64,000 nt of DNA, from the NCBI GenBank assembly GCA_963580285.1, contig OY757019.1, positions 59,974,587-60,038,586 of the forward strand, read 5' to 3'. Below are positions 1 through 9,560 of this stretch, in pieces. The first letter of the stretch is position 1, and each line of letters opens with the position of its first letter. Origin of the DNA: Lucinisca nassula (Eukaryota > Mollusca > Bivalvia > Lucinida > Lucinidae). The position numbers were made by a program, and so were the translations under genes. A model generated the notes under the pieces. That model searched no databases, was not told the origin of the DNA, and saw only the letters and a program-made list of their open reading frames with translations.

Positions 1-530
1 AAACCATTATTATCAGCCCATTCTTCTATTCTTTTTAAATTTTGTTGTAACTTTCTTTCAATTGTTTTCATATTTTTGGAACCGTTACATGTACAAAAAT
101 CAGCAACATACAACGAACAATCTGTTTTGTCGTCCAAACATTGTACAATATCGTTTATTTGGATGTTAAATAGCGCCCTTGAAAGAATACTTCCTTGTGG
201 AACACCCTTTTCTAGATCATAAAGTCTGACAGGGCAGATCCCACACGCACCTGAAACATGCGCTCCCCTAAAAAGCTTTGAATAAAAGTGGGAAGTTTTC
301 CTCTTAAGCCGATGTTATGGAGATCAGTTAATATTCCATAACGTCACGTGGCATTATATGCTTTCTCCAAGTCGAAAAAGATAGCTACTACAGTAGTCGC
401 AGAAAAGCTCCCCTAAAAAGCTTTGAATAAAAGTGGGAAGTTTTCCTCTTAAGCCGATGTTATGGAGATCAGTTAATATTATATGCTTTCTCCAAGTCGA
501 AAAAGATAGCTACTACAGTAGTCGCAGATA
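1..530 (-). pseudogene. Jockey-like LINE ORF2, RT motifs A-C (fragment)
   Basis: Reading the minus strand gives reverse-transcriptase palm motifs in order: motif A as VAIFFDLEKAYN (about 345-390 and again in the duplicated copy near 490-528), LRGKLPTFIQSF, motif B as EKGVPQGSILS (about 165-215), and motif C as SLYVADFC (about 95-120). Non-LTR RTs of this group normally have YVDD at motif C, so one catalytic Asp is Ala here. A TGA replaces the expected Trp after KAYNAT, and a 1-base shift precedes DLEKGVPQGS. The fragment continues past the left edge. The missing N-terminal RT and nuclease of what appears to be the same element lie at 7008-8150 on the same strand. Non-functional. Confidence 0.85.
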
Positions 531-531
531 A
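262..531. repeat. Tandem duplication inside the LINE RT
   Basis: The segment from 262 to about 403 is repeated from 407 to 531. The second copy lacks 20 bases present in the first (CCATAACG...GTGGCATT region near 331-350), a deletion that could have used the short ATT repeats at its edges. The duplicate repeats the motif A coding region and so breaks the RT. Confidence 0.85.
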
Positions 532-715
532 AATTGACTAGGCGGAGCTAAGCCCCCGTCCATAGGGGCTTGAAGAAATATATGGGCTGCATGACGCTTC
601 CACGCAGAGCTGAATCCGGCCCGCACACTAGTACTGGTAAACCGCTTAGAGGATCTAATAAAAATCAAAAATGAGTTCCTTTAAGAGCAATGAAAACAGT
701 CATAAGAAAGAAGAT

Positions 716-761
716 GGGTCATACTACGTAGTTTCGGCTAATAAAGCCTCATCAGTGACCC
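716..761 (-). ncRNA. Type I hammerhead ribozyme, loopless palindromic stem III
   Basis: On the minus strand all core elements occur in order. Stem I is GGGTCA paired with TGACCC (6 bp). The core CTGATGA is at 755-749. Stem II is GGCT/AGCC with loop TTATT. GAAA follows. Stem III is ACTAC/GTAGT with no loop. The cleavage triplet GTA is at 724-722, so cleavage is predicted between 722 and 721. A loopless self-complementary stem III is poor for a monomer and favours a double hammerhead formed by two units. The pairing is read directly from sequence; activity is inferred. Confidence 0.85.
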
Positions 762-1098
762 TGTAATGATCCGACAAAGAAAGCCAGAGGAAACATGCTG
801 CAATTTTGCAAATTTCGAATAGGCAGTCGATACAAAGACTGATATAAATCAAATTGGGGTCCAAAACATTAAAAACATGTCTAGAATATTAGTCTAAACC
901 AAACATTTATTTCTGATTTCTCAGAATATTCACGCTGATCTCAAAGGATCAAAAGTAAAATATAAACTACACTATGGTTGATGTACGGGGAGACGTTTTA
1001 CGGCCGCCACACGGCACAACACCAGCTGCAGTGAAGGCAAATAAAAATCAAAAATGAGTTCCTTTAAGAGCAATGAAAACATTCATAAGAAAGAAGAT

Positions 1099-1137
1099 GG
1101 GTCATACTACGTAGTTTCGGCTAATAAAGCCTCATCA
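1099..1137 (-). ncRNA. Truncated hammerhead ribozyme
   Basis: Second hammerhead of the first array. It keeps TGACCC, stem III, GAAA, stem II and all but the first base of the CTGATGA core, but the array ends at 1137. The 5' strand of stem I and the first core base are missing, so it cannot fold as a complete ribozyme. Confidence 0.75.
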
Positions 1138-1589
1138 AGCCTCTAATCCTGTCCAGGAACCGCGGTGCGAGGTGGACCGTCCATGCTAATAAACCCTATT
1201 GGTTTCATTGGGCGACAGTGCTTGAGATGTCATTTCATCTCAATGTCGGGTAAAAGTCCCTCAAAATTGGAAGCAACGTCTCAAAATGACCTTTACAGTG
1301 TTGACGGGGACGTTAAACCTCAAATAAAAAAAAAAAAAAAAAAATAGGCTGAACTATTCAGGTGTTGTCAATATTTATCAATTTCGCCGAGTCCACCAGA
1401 AGATTCGGTAGAGTGTCTTTCGCACGCTTTCTACAAACGGACGAAACGGTCATATACGCCACAGCTATGCTTGTGTAACAGTTGAATTCACACAATCGGG
1501 TGACTTGGTTTACCTTTTTGTTGATGGACTATTCCTAAGGCGGGTACAAACGATAGCCCTCCTAGTCAATCTTATCTTATTATTTGAAA

Positions 1590-2663
1590 ACCCTGACACC
1601 GCAGCTGCAACACTTAATTCTGATATTGGAAAAATAACTCAATGGCCATAACTTGGCTTGTAAAATTTAACCATGCAAAAACCGAATCCCTTTTAATTAG
1701 CAGAAAACTCGTACATCAGTACATCCGCCCCTGCTTATGTTAAACCAGCAAATTAAGGAAGTTGAAAATCATAAACATCTCGGCATATACTTTAGCAAAG
1801 ACGGCTCTTGGCACTCACATATAACACATATCAAAGAAAAGGCTTGGAACAGAATTAACATTATGCGAAAACTTAAATTTCAGTTAGATCGGAAATCACT
1901 AGAAATTATATATACTTCTTTTATCAGGCCTATCCTAGAATATGGCAATGAAATTTGGGATAACTGCACTCAGTATGAAAAAGATGACATTTAAAAGATT
2001 CAAATAGAAGCAGCGCGAATTGCAACAGGAACCACATAATTAGTATCTATTGAACACTTGTACAGCGGAATAGGGTGGGATACTTTAGAAATCAGGAGGA
2101 ACAAACAGAAACTTACTCTCTTTTATAAAATGGTTAATAACCTGACGCCTTATTATTGGTTAATAACCTTACGCCTCGTCCCTTCGACTGTTACGGAAGC
2201 ATCTCGCTACAACCTAAGAAACTCAAATGATATTAGGACAGTCAACGCACGAACAAGCCAGTACTTTAACTCCTTCTTACCATCAGCAATACGAGAATGG
2301 AATTATCTTACGGAAGAGCAAAGAAATTCCTCAACTGTCGCCTCTTTTAAATACCAGATCAGTCAACCCTCTTCATACATACCGAAATTCTATTATTTTG
2401 GAGAGAGACGGACAAAATGTAGCTCACTAAATTATAATATATATCTAAGAAATCTGAATGACTCAACTCTTTGCAGTTGTGGGAGTCTTGAAAATGCAGA
2501 ACATTACCTACTGCAATGCCGCCTGTATCGGCAGCCGCAAATTGAAATGTTAAACTCCTTCCTCAAACATGTCAATTGTCAGTGGATACCCTCCTATTTG
2601 GTGATAGTTCACTTTCTTCTGACACGAACATCACAATTTTTTAACGGTACAGAAATACATTAA
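1590..2663 (+). pseudogene. LINE reverse transcriptase, thumb and C-terminal region
   Basis: Plus-strand fragments in different frames give the post-catalytic part of a non-LTR RT: NPDTAAATLNSDIGKITQW, KFNHAKTESLLISRK, then HKHLGIYFSKDGSW and RPILEYGNEIWDN (1737-1994), then a frame change to 2058-2663 ending with CSCGSLENAEHYLLQC, the Cys/His cluster typical of the C terminus of such RTs. The motifs A-C part is missing, so this is 5'-truncated. There are frameshifts near 1650 and 1995 and a small internal duplication (YYWLITLRL). The nuclease is absent. The clade is not assigned. Confidence 0.85.
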
Positions 2664-3265
2664 AGATACAAAACGTTTTTAAACCACGTCGCGTCTTAAT
2701 AAATGACTCATCATAACATACTCATGCCGAATGGAAGCCTATGACTGATTCTGACATACCAACTTGGTCTACATGTTTGGTGATCTGCATAAAGGGAAAT
2801 TCTTCAACAACGTATTTATGAACTGTCACGCATCGCTATGGGAAGAACCAACACAATTTATGTCTCATCTGATGACCCTTACTCCCACAATCTGTCCCTG
2901 TTCAACACTTGTTTACTTTTGTGTTCATTCTAAGCTCCAACTAAGATATGTATTCTCTTTTCCCCATCTTGTAATCATAGCACACGTTTACTACATGTAT
3001 AAATGTTGCGGAAATCAGTTTAAATGTATGAACGTGTAGGCCTGCATTGTTGTGTTGTGTGGCAAATTGTGTATATTTTTATTATGTTTATGTACAGTCT
3101 ACGCACGAACCTGCCACGATTGTGCAATTTAAAAATAGCCCTCCATTTGGAAAGGAACTCTATAAGCTCTAAGCTTTTGTTCTCATCCTATGAAGTATTA
3201 TTGTATGTATATATGTATTGCATGTCACTGAAATTGTGAAATAAATATGTTTAAACTAATCTTAT
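2664..3265 (+). other. LINE 3' untranslated region
   Basis: No credible gene. The stretch follows the RT above in the same orientation and ends AT-rich with AAATTGTGAAATAAATATG near 3235-3250, which looks like a LINE 3' end. Short open frames at 2764-3239 are not conserved-looking. Confidence 0.55.
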
Positions 3266-3955
3266 CTGCGACTACTATACGTGTTCTTTTAGGCGAGGTA
3301 CTTTAATTTTTATGGTCCAACTAATTGCTTGAGAAATTCTTTTAACACCAAAACACAGGGCTATGTTATATTAATTACCCCAAAAAAGTCATCAAAAATA
3401 TCCGTGCCAGTTCTGAGAACATTAGGATTTAATCCGCAGAAAAAGCATTAAATAAGTAATGGCCAGATAACAGCACCATACACTATTTTACCGGCTGTAA
3501 GGCTCCTCACGCGCAAACAAATGACGTCATCAAAACAAAACTTATGTCAGAAATTGATAAAGTGCAGTCTTTCTACATTCTATTTTTTCAACACATGCCA
3601 TTTATATTTTCCTTGTATGCTATTGATTAACAAGATATATGTTCAAGTTGTAAAAATAAACACTTTTTTTTTGGGGGGGGGGGGGGGGGTGAAATACATT
3701 TGTCAATGTCTCATGACAAAATTTTAATGTATGGAAGCACATTTGTGCCATCAGAATCAAATGAATTAATATCGTAAATATGTGCATACGGTGTATTCCG
3801 GTAACACGGCGCACGTAAGATTTTGATAGCTATGTGTTACTTTGTGGAAGCAACCACTCAAAAATCACAATCAGAACAATTGCAACACTGTCCTATCTAC
3901 TTACTGCAATAGAAATTGGCCGCTGACTTTTTAACAGGCAGGAAAAATAATAGGG
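3266..3955. other. No gene seen; poly-G tract
   Basis: AT-rich sequence without recognisable coding content. The one conspicuous feature is a run of 17 G at 3673-3689 after a T run. The short open frames over it exist only because of the homopolymer. Confidence 0.6.
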
Positions 3956-3959
3956 GTGT

Positions 3960-4570
3960 ACCCCCTTGAAATTGATTTACAAATTTTGTCTCCCAACATT
4001 GCGCACAATAACTGTTTTGAGCTGACTGAACACAAAGGTTGCCTCAAAAAAAAAACTTAAAAAGGGGCAAAATCCGGATGAGAAAAATATCTTTCTGCTA
4101 ATTTGCCATGAGGAATCCATATATGAAATTTCAAAACCCTGGCATACAAGGTTCTAAAGTTTTTGCTATGCATCACAAAGCATAGGCCTACAATGTACCC
4201 AAAGTGGCAAAGGGCCATTAGCCACAAACTATTTTTCGGAATTTAGTCAAAAGTTTATCAGGACATCTACTTGTCACCAACTTATCCACTATCCACTACA
4301 ACTTATCCACTCTAGCTCCAATAGATTTTGAGATATTTTGCTGACAAGATTTTATAAAAAAAATTCAAAGGGCAATAACTTTTGAAAGGGGCATTATCCG
4401 GATAAGAAAAAAATACGCGTTAGCTAATTTTACATGAAGAATCGATATATGAAATTTCAAAACCATAGCATGCACGCTGCTTGCGTTATGCTATGCATCA
4501 AAGGCGTAACGGAAAGTCGAATGGACGAACCAGAAGCATTATGCCCCTCCAACTTTTTTAAAGTTGGGGT
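3960..4570. repeat. Hairpin-ended interspersed repeat with internal tandem units
   Basis: Two diverged units of about 324 bp begin near 4062 (GGGGCAAAATCCGGATGAGA) and 4386 (GGGGCATTATCCGGATAAGA). The element ends in a hairpin, CCCCTCCAACTTT / AAAGTTGGGG, around 4535-4570. A second copy is at 48900-49186, where the hairpin loop is the site of a 6.3-kb insertion. Non-coding. A terminal hairpin recalls Helitron-type 3' ends, but I cannot assign a class. Confidence 0.6.
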
Positions 4571-4696
4571 CATAAAATACATAACGAAAACACGCATATT
4601 CAAATCTATTGGAAAATTTGATCACCCTCCCACCCCCTATCCCCCACCCCCCAAAAAAAAAAATTCAGACAAAAATTCTGAGGTTTTTCTTATTCA

Positions 4697-4936
4697 TCAA
4701 GAAAACGAGACGTTGCTTCCAAGTTTGTGGGACTTATACCTGACATTGAGATGAAATGGCATCTCAATCCCTGCCGCCCAATGAATCTAAAAGGGTTTAC
4801 ATGCATGGACAGGCTGACTCGCAGCAACTTTTCTGGATATTCTCAGCGGTTTAGCATTACTCATATGCGGTCGGTATCAGTTCTGTGCAGAAGCATTAGC
4901 AGCCCAATCTATTACTCCAAGCCCAGATGGGTGGGG
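4697..4936 (-). repeat. SINE-like interspersed repeat (diverged copy)
   Basis: Minus-orientation copy of the family at 540-1346, recognisable by GAGACGTTGCTTCCAA, GACATTGAGATGAAATGGCA, CGCCCAATGAATC and CTCAGCGGTTTAGCA. It is more diverged than the copy at 56760-57075 and closely matches the one at 55629-55865. Confidence 0.7.
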
Positions 4937-4942
4937 TCAAAA

Positions 4943-5957
4943 AACACGCCTATATAATTTTGACCCCTCGTACCCCACTTTTATATAGTACAGGGATAAA
5001 TATTAAATTTCTTATATCAGTTCAAAAACACAGATTGTGGGTAGTCGGTAGAACCGCCAAGTTCAGACGGTTCTGTCGAGCTCCGCAATCTATGTTTTGA
5101 GCAGAAATAAGAAAAACATCATTTGTTTTATCTTAAAACTCCATTTTTGGGATGGACAATTGACAACGTTTTTGTTTAGGCATGTTTCGTAATGTCTGCA
5201 TAAAAGCATAGATTGTGGGTACTCGATAGAAACCCCCTCCTACTGGAGTTTTAGTTTATACTATTTTTTTAGTTCGATTGCGATGAAAGCCTCAAACTTA
5301 ATTAATCGCTCTCGAACACTCATTCCGGGTCTTTTCACGCGCACGAGGGAGAGGCAGTTGACTTTTACACCACTGCTACCCATTTACACCTGGGTGGGTT
5401 GGGCAGTGGGGAGTTTTAGGCGGTGTACATTTACAATATTTTTCTCATTTCTGCTAAAAGAAGCCTCCATGCTGTAGTGGATAAGCTACTAGCCTCATAA
5501 ACCAGGGGTCGTGGGTTCGATCCAAGGGCTTCGCCAGACTCTCAGATGAGTCTTTAAACCGAGGTCCGGTCTCCGTATGCAGGGGTTTCATCAATAGACG
5601 GGTAGTGGGGATTTTCCCGTTTACTTAGACATTATTCCTCTGCTACGCTTGATAAATGTGTAAGGGCTTTATTCAGATAACATTGAAAATCACACTCCTG
5701 TCTTTCCTTGAAATCTAGATGCCGAAATGTTTTTGAAACCACTGCATATGACATTTGCTGTTGACGGGATGTAAACCTCAAACACACTCACTCACCTATT
5801 TCTGCTCAAAACATAGATGAGGCAGTTCTATTGAGTACCAACAATCTCAGAAGCTATGTTTTTGACCAGAAAAAAATATAACCCCTAAACCCCAAGTTTT
5901 TCAAGTATATAGATAAAAGTGGCTTAGTGGGGGTCAAAATTATATAGGCATGATTTC
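4943..5957. mobile_element. Inverted-repeat (MITE-like) DNA element with SINE inside
   Basis: The left end reads ACGCCTATATAATTTTGACC followed by a CCCAC..TTTTATA block. The right end, reverse-complemented, reads ATGCCTATATAATTTTGACC with the same CCAC..TTTTAT block, giving terminal inverted repeats of at least 45 bp. Internal pieces are also inverted (CTCAAAACATAGATTGTGGGTACTC against its complement), so the element can fold back. No transposase is visible, so it is non-autonomous. A SINE lies at 5463-5795. Copies: 55866-57207, a short one at 24110-24385 and a fragment at 17780-17905. Confidence 0.7.
5463..5795 (+). mobile_element. tRNA-derived SINE
   Basis: The head is tRNA-like, with a box-A-like TAGTGGATAAGCTACTAG and a box B GGGTTCGATCC, followed by a body of about 260 bp. 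The 3' end is GTTGACGGGATGTAAACCTC with a short (ACTC) tail. The head would supply an internal RNA polymerase III promoter. A copy at 56390-56720 sits at the same place inside the second inverted-repeat element, so the SINE was present before that composite was copied. Confidence 0.75.
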
Positions 5958-7007
5958 GTGATGTGTTTGCTTTTGATTTTCCTTTTCTCTCCCCCCCCCC
6001 CCCCCTTTTTACTTTGTAGATATATGTCAGTGATATTAATTGTTTCTTGTTTTAAGCGACTTTCCTTTATTGTCTACGCCCACGGGTGTAGACAATCTTA
6101 ATGATAGCTTTTGCTCCGGAAGCATTTAATGAAAGGTCATGACTGGTATTCTGTTGACTTGTTATGGTTACCCCAGGACACCCCAACTCTGGTCATACTG
6201 GAACGCCCACTTGCATATTGAAACCCAGCAATTACCTGAAAGCTGCCTAAAGTTTATCACATGGATATGCACAATTGCTCTCACACTTGCAAAATTAACA
6301 TATATTTACCCTTATCTAGTTCTTCCCACATCCAATTCTTAATGTTTCTTCCCACATCAAATTCTTAATGTTTTCATTTCTAGACGGCAATCTTGGCAGT
6401 TTGTTTTTTCATGACGTTAACCTAGAATGTAAAATGAAAGTTTAAACTAGAATGCGAAATGAAGAAACCGTAAATGTAGGCATGTAGTAAAATTAGTTGT
6501 AATTGATAGTGAAAAAAATTTTTTTTGTTATATTTTTTGGTGATAAGATTTGGAAATCCTCCTTTGATATCTGTGACTTTTTTTTACACTTTGTGGTAAC
6601 TGGCACATTTTAGTTCTACACAAATTAAAGTGTGCTTAGCATAGACTCAAGCTTTTTATAAAAGCTAATACTTGTTTTTCCGAAATTCCACACAAAAAAA
6701 TATACAAAAAAAAAAATAAATAAAAATAAAAGAAAACTTTTATCTTCAGAATTTTTAGTATTTTTCCGCAGATAGAAATTTTCATTTTGGATGATTTAAT
6801 GAAGTCAAGTATTAATTGTTTAACATACCCCTGGTTTATGTGATTTTTCTTCATTTTTCGTATTTTTTTCACCCCCAAAAATACCCTTTCCCCTCGGATT
6901 TTTTTTCTATAAATCAGGACACCTTGCCGATACTAAAACTGCGTTTAACATTTCTCAAGGAATTAGTTGTGGGTCAAGGGTCATTTCCGGCTAAATGTAC
7001 TGGCCTA
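5958..7007. other. No gene seen; AT-rich, partly duplicated elsewhere
   Basis: There is a C run near 5991-6007. The segment to about 6165 (TTGTCTACGCCCACGGG and GCTCCGGAAGCATTTAATG) is repeated at 57340-57470. The rest, 6166-7007, is AT-rich with no recognisable feature. Confidence 0.55.
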
Positions 7008-8150
7008 TTTATTAATAAAAGCATTGCGTATGAAAGTTTCTAGTCTTATTAAATTGTCGTTGGTACTTAATTCCGAACGAAAGCCTGACTGATAATCTGA
7101 TATGAGATGTTGGATTCAAAGTACCAAACTAATCTCTTGTTTATCATTCTCTCCAAAGTTTTACATCAACAAATTGTCAAAGCTATCGGTCGATAATTCG
7201 TAGGTTCTACATGATCTTTCCCTTTTTTTTGGGATATGTACTACTGCTGCTAAACGCCAGCCCTCAGGACAGACATCCGTTTCCCAAATATTATTAAAGG
7301 TATCTAAAACTGTCGAAAGAAAAATTTTGGCAGATAGCACCTGATAGTGAATTTCATCGGGGCCGGTTACGGTATCATGTGATTTGTCAATGGTTCCAAC
7401 TTGCTCGGATAAATTAAAAGGTTTGTTGTATTTTTCGTGATTGAGGGATTGAGAGTTTCGATTTCTTTTCTCTTGGTCCTTTTGAAATTTCTAAAAGTGT
7501 CAGAAAAAATTCGCGATGATGAATTTCTCACGAATGTGCTACCAAGAGTAGCTGAAATATCTTTTTTAGTTGAAGTTTATGTGTCAAAACCAGTATTTAA
7601 GTGTGTGCAACTAGGGGACTTTGTTTTTTCCTGGTATTTTTTTCTAACCATATCCCAAACCTTTTTAATGGAAGGTTTTGTAATTCAATTTTGAAAAATA
7701 TTTCCTCCATGACTTTCGTTTTGAAGCTCGGATTATTCACCGAGTTTCGCTCTACAAAGTTTTACGTCGTTTAGTTTTTCTGTAGTTGGACTTTTGCAGA
7801 ACTTATTTAAAGCCTGTTTGCGTTTTTTGATAGCTTCTTTACAGTCATTATTAAACCAAGGTTTGCTTTTCTTAGGATTTGTGGAGGTCTTTGGAATGCA
7901 TTGTTCTGATATTTTAATAAGCGAATCTGTGAAATCAGAAACAATGTCAGATGATTGATTAAAGTGATCAATTGGTAACACTTCTTCACATAAAATATGG
8001 AATATTTCCGAGTCGGCTTAATTCATTTTCCATTTCTGGTTAGAGTCCGCATCTGTTTCATTTACGATTTCAATTATAACAGAGAAGTGATCACTCCCGC
8101 ACTGATCATCATAGACAGACCAGTCATAGTCTAAGAAGAGAGATTGTTAA
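7008..8150 (-). pseudogene. Jockey-like LINE ORF2: nuclease end, linker, RT N-terminus
   Basis: On the minus strand from 8150 downward I read the C-terminal end of an AP-endonuclease-like domain (DYDWSVYDDQCGSDHFSVII, with the catalytic-type SDH). A pre-RT linker follows (KSKPWFNNDCKEAIKKRKQA, 7733-7981). Next come the first RT motifs (EIHYQVLSAKIF, ETDVCPEGWRLAAVVHIPKK, EPTNYRPIALT, CKTLERMINKRL), ending with LSTNDNLIRLETFIRNAF at about 7010. Several frameshifts and stops separate these blocks. The next RT residues expected (VAIFFDLEKAYD) are those found at 1-530, so the element is split by the 531-7007 block. ORF1 lies at 9561-10800. Confidence 0.8.
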
Positions 8151-8259
8151 CACAAGGAGAGATATAAAGACAACACATGACGTGTTGCAGGGTGAATGTA
8201 AATAAAAATCAAAAATGAGTTCCTTTAAGAGCAATGAAAACATTCATAAGAAAGAAGAT

Positions 8260-8305
8260 GGGTCATACTACGTAGTTTCGGCTAATAAAGCCTCATCAGT
8301 GACCC
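8260..8305 (-). ncRNA. Type I hammerhead ribozyme (intact core)
   Basis: Identical in structure to the motif at 716-761: stem I GGGTCA/TGACCC, core CTGATGA, stem II GGCT/AGCC, GAAA, palindromic stem III, and GTA cleavage triplet. Predicted cleavage on the minus strand is between 8266 and 8265. Confidence 0.85.
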
Positions 8306-8642
8306 TGTAATGATCCGGCAAAGAAAGCCAGAGGAAACATACTGCAATTTAGCGAAATTCGAATAGGCAGTCGATTCAAAGACTGATTTTAATCAAAATG
8401 AGGTCCAAATAATTAAAAACATGTCTAGATTATGAGTCTAAACCAATAATTTATTTCGGATTTCTCAGAATATTCCCGCTGATCGCAAAGGACCAAAAGT
8501 AAAATATAAACTGCACTATGGTTGATGTACGGGGAGACGTTTTACGGCCGCCACACGGCACAACACCAGCTGCAGTGAAGGCAAATAAATATCAAAAATG
8601 AGTTCCTTTAAGAGCAATGAAAACATTCATAAGAAAGAAGAT

Positions 8643-8688
8643 GGGTCATACTACGTAGTTTCGGCTAATAAAGCCTCATCAATGACCC
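8643..8688 (-). ncRNA. Hammerhead ribozyme with mutated core
   Basis: All helices are as in the neighbouring copy, but the core reads TTGATGA instead of CTGATGA because of an A at 8682 on the plus strand. The first core cytosine (C3) pairs with G8 in the active fold, so this copy is expected to be inactive or very weak. Confidence 0.85.
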
Positions 8689-9030
8689 TGCAATGATCCG
8701 GCAAAGAAAGCCAGAGGAAACATACTGCAATTTAGCGAATTTCGAATAGGCAGTCGATTCAAAGACTGATATAAATCAAAATGAGGTCCAGATAATTAAA
8801 AACATGTCTAGAATATGAGTCTAAACCAATAATTTATTTCTGATTTCTCAGAATATTCACGCTGATCTCAAAAGACCAAAAGTAAAATATAAACTGCACT
8901 ATGGTTGATGTACGGGGAGACGTTTTACGGCCGCCACACGGCACAACACCAGCTGCAGTGAAGGCAAATAAAAATCAAAAATGAGTTCCTTTAAGAGCAA
9001 TGAAAACATTCATAAGAAAGAAGATAAGTC

Positions 9031-9420
9031 ACAAACTAACAAATATGGCGATGGAAGTTGACCCAGCAATGATTCAAGATGTTCGGGCACTAACGAAAAT
9101 GAAGGTGGTATCTAAAGAGAGCAAACTGTAGTTTCTTTATGCAAAGAAACCCATACTGCCACAGCTTGTAGTTCTGTCTTTAATTTCATCTCTCTTCCTG
9201 GCAAAGAAGATTTAACAAAGATTGAACTGCCAGATGGTCTGTTACCATCAGAATAGATATAGTTATATGTATTGAAAAGTAGAAGTAAAACAAAGATCAG
9301 GTTCCCTGAGGATTGGAAAAATAAGAGCATTAAATGTATGTACGGTGAGACCTTTTACAGCCGCCACACGGCACAAACAAAACAGCCCTGATATGCAAAG
9401 TAGAAGTAAAACAAAGATCA
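9031..9420. other. Mixed repeat debris with Penelope-type tail ends
   Basis: No gene. The motif AAGTAGAAGTAAAACAAAGA occurs twice, near 9279 and 9400. It is the outermost end of the Penelope-like tails at 25504 and 38984. CCTGAGGATTGGAAAAA...AAGAGCAT at 9306-9335 reappears reverse-complemented at 34880-34915 beside the hammerhead there. GCCGCCACACGGCACAA at 9360 matches the end of the 383-bp ribozyme unit. The stretch therefore links these families in one patch. Confidence 0.55.
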
Positions 9421-9560
9421 GGAAACCTTTGAAATCAATGTTGTCATCAGAACCGATGGATTCAATAAATACCGAAGTAGTAAGAGTTCATTATAATTTG
9501 ATTTCAGACCACAGCAATTCCACTGAATTTTTTTGTGTTTTGGATCCATTTCATGGAGAG
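9421..9560 (-). pseudogene. LINE ORF2 nuclease N-terminus (fragment)
   Basis: On the minus strand: HKKIQWNCCGLKSNYNELLL. WNCxGL near the start is typical of Jockey-type AP-endonuclease domains (the Asn is a metal-site residue). The rest of the nuclease is missing until 8150, where the insertions at 8201-9420 intervene. It follows ORF1 (9561-10800) in the right order. Confidence 0.65.

Larger units (their letters stand above)
657..1137 (-). mobile_element. Hammerhead-ribozyme repeat (retrozyme-like), 1.26 units
   Basis: One full 383-bp unit (657-1039) plus the first 98 bases of a second. The unit is the same as the one at 8201-9030. The minus strand carries a hammerhead ribozyme (716-761), and a second is cut off inside its CUGAUGA core at 1137. 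The plus-left border, at AATAAAAATC, is the same as in the other array. The right border differs. This fits a reverse-transcribed insertion with a fixed 3' end and a variable 5' end if the functional strand is minus. No open reading frame is present, so it is non-autonomous. Confidence 0.75.
540..1346 (+). repeat. SINE-like interspersed repeat, split by ribozyme repeat
   Basis: This is the plus-orientation copy of an interspersed family of about 310 bp seen eight times in the window. Its 5' half is at 540-656 (GGGGCTTGAAGAAATATATG ... CCGCTTAGAGGATCT) and its 3' half at 1138-1346 (CCGTCCATGC ... GACGGGGACGTTAAACCTC followed by an A-rich tail of about 20). The block at 657-1137 interrupts it at GAGGATCTAA/AGCCT, as comparison with the copies at 23488 and 56760 shows. 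The A-rich 3' tail suggests LINE-mobilised insertion. I see no tRNA promoter boxes, so the SINE label is inference. Confidence 0.7.
8201..9030 (-). mobile_element. Hammerhead-ribozyme repeat array, about 2.17 units of 383 bp
   Basis: Unit starts at 8201, 8584 and 8967 give an exact 383-bp period. The third unit breaks off around 9025-9030. The left border is the same AATAAAAATC as in the array at 657. Each full unit has a minus-strand hammerhead (8260-8305 and 8643-8688). Units also share GCCGCCACACGGCACAACAC near their plus-strand end. The array interrupts the endonuclease region of the minus-strand LINE. It has no coding capacity. Its structure matches what is known of animal retrozymes, small tandem non-autonomous elements thought to move through circular RNAs. 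Confidence 0.8.
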
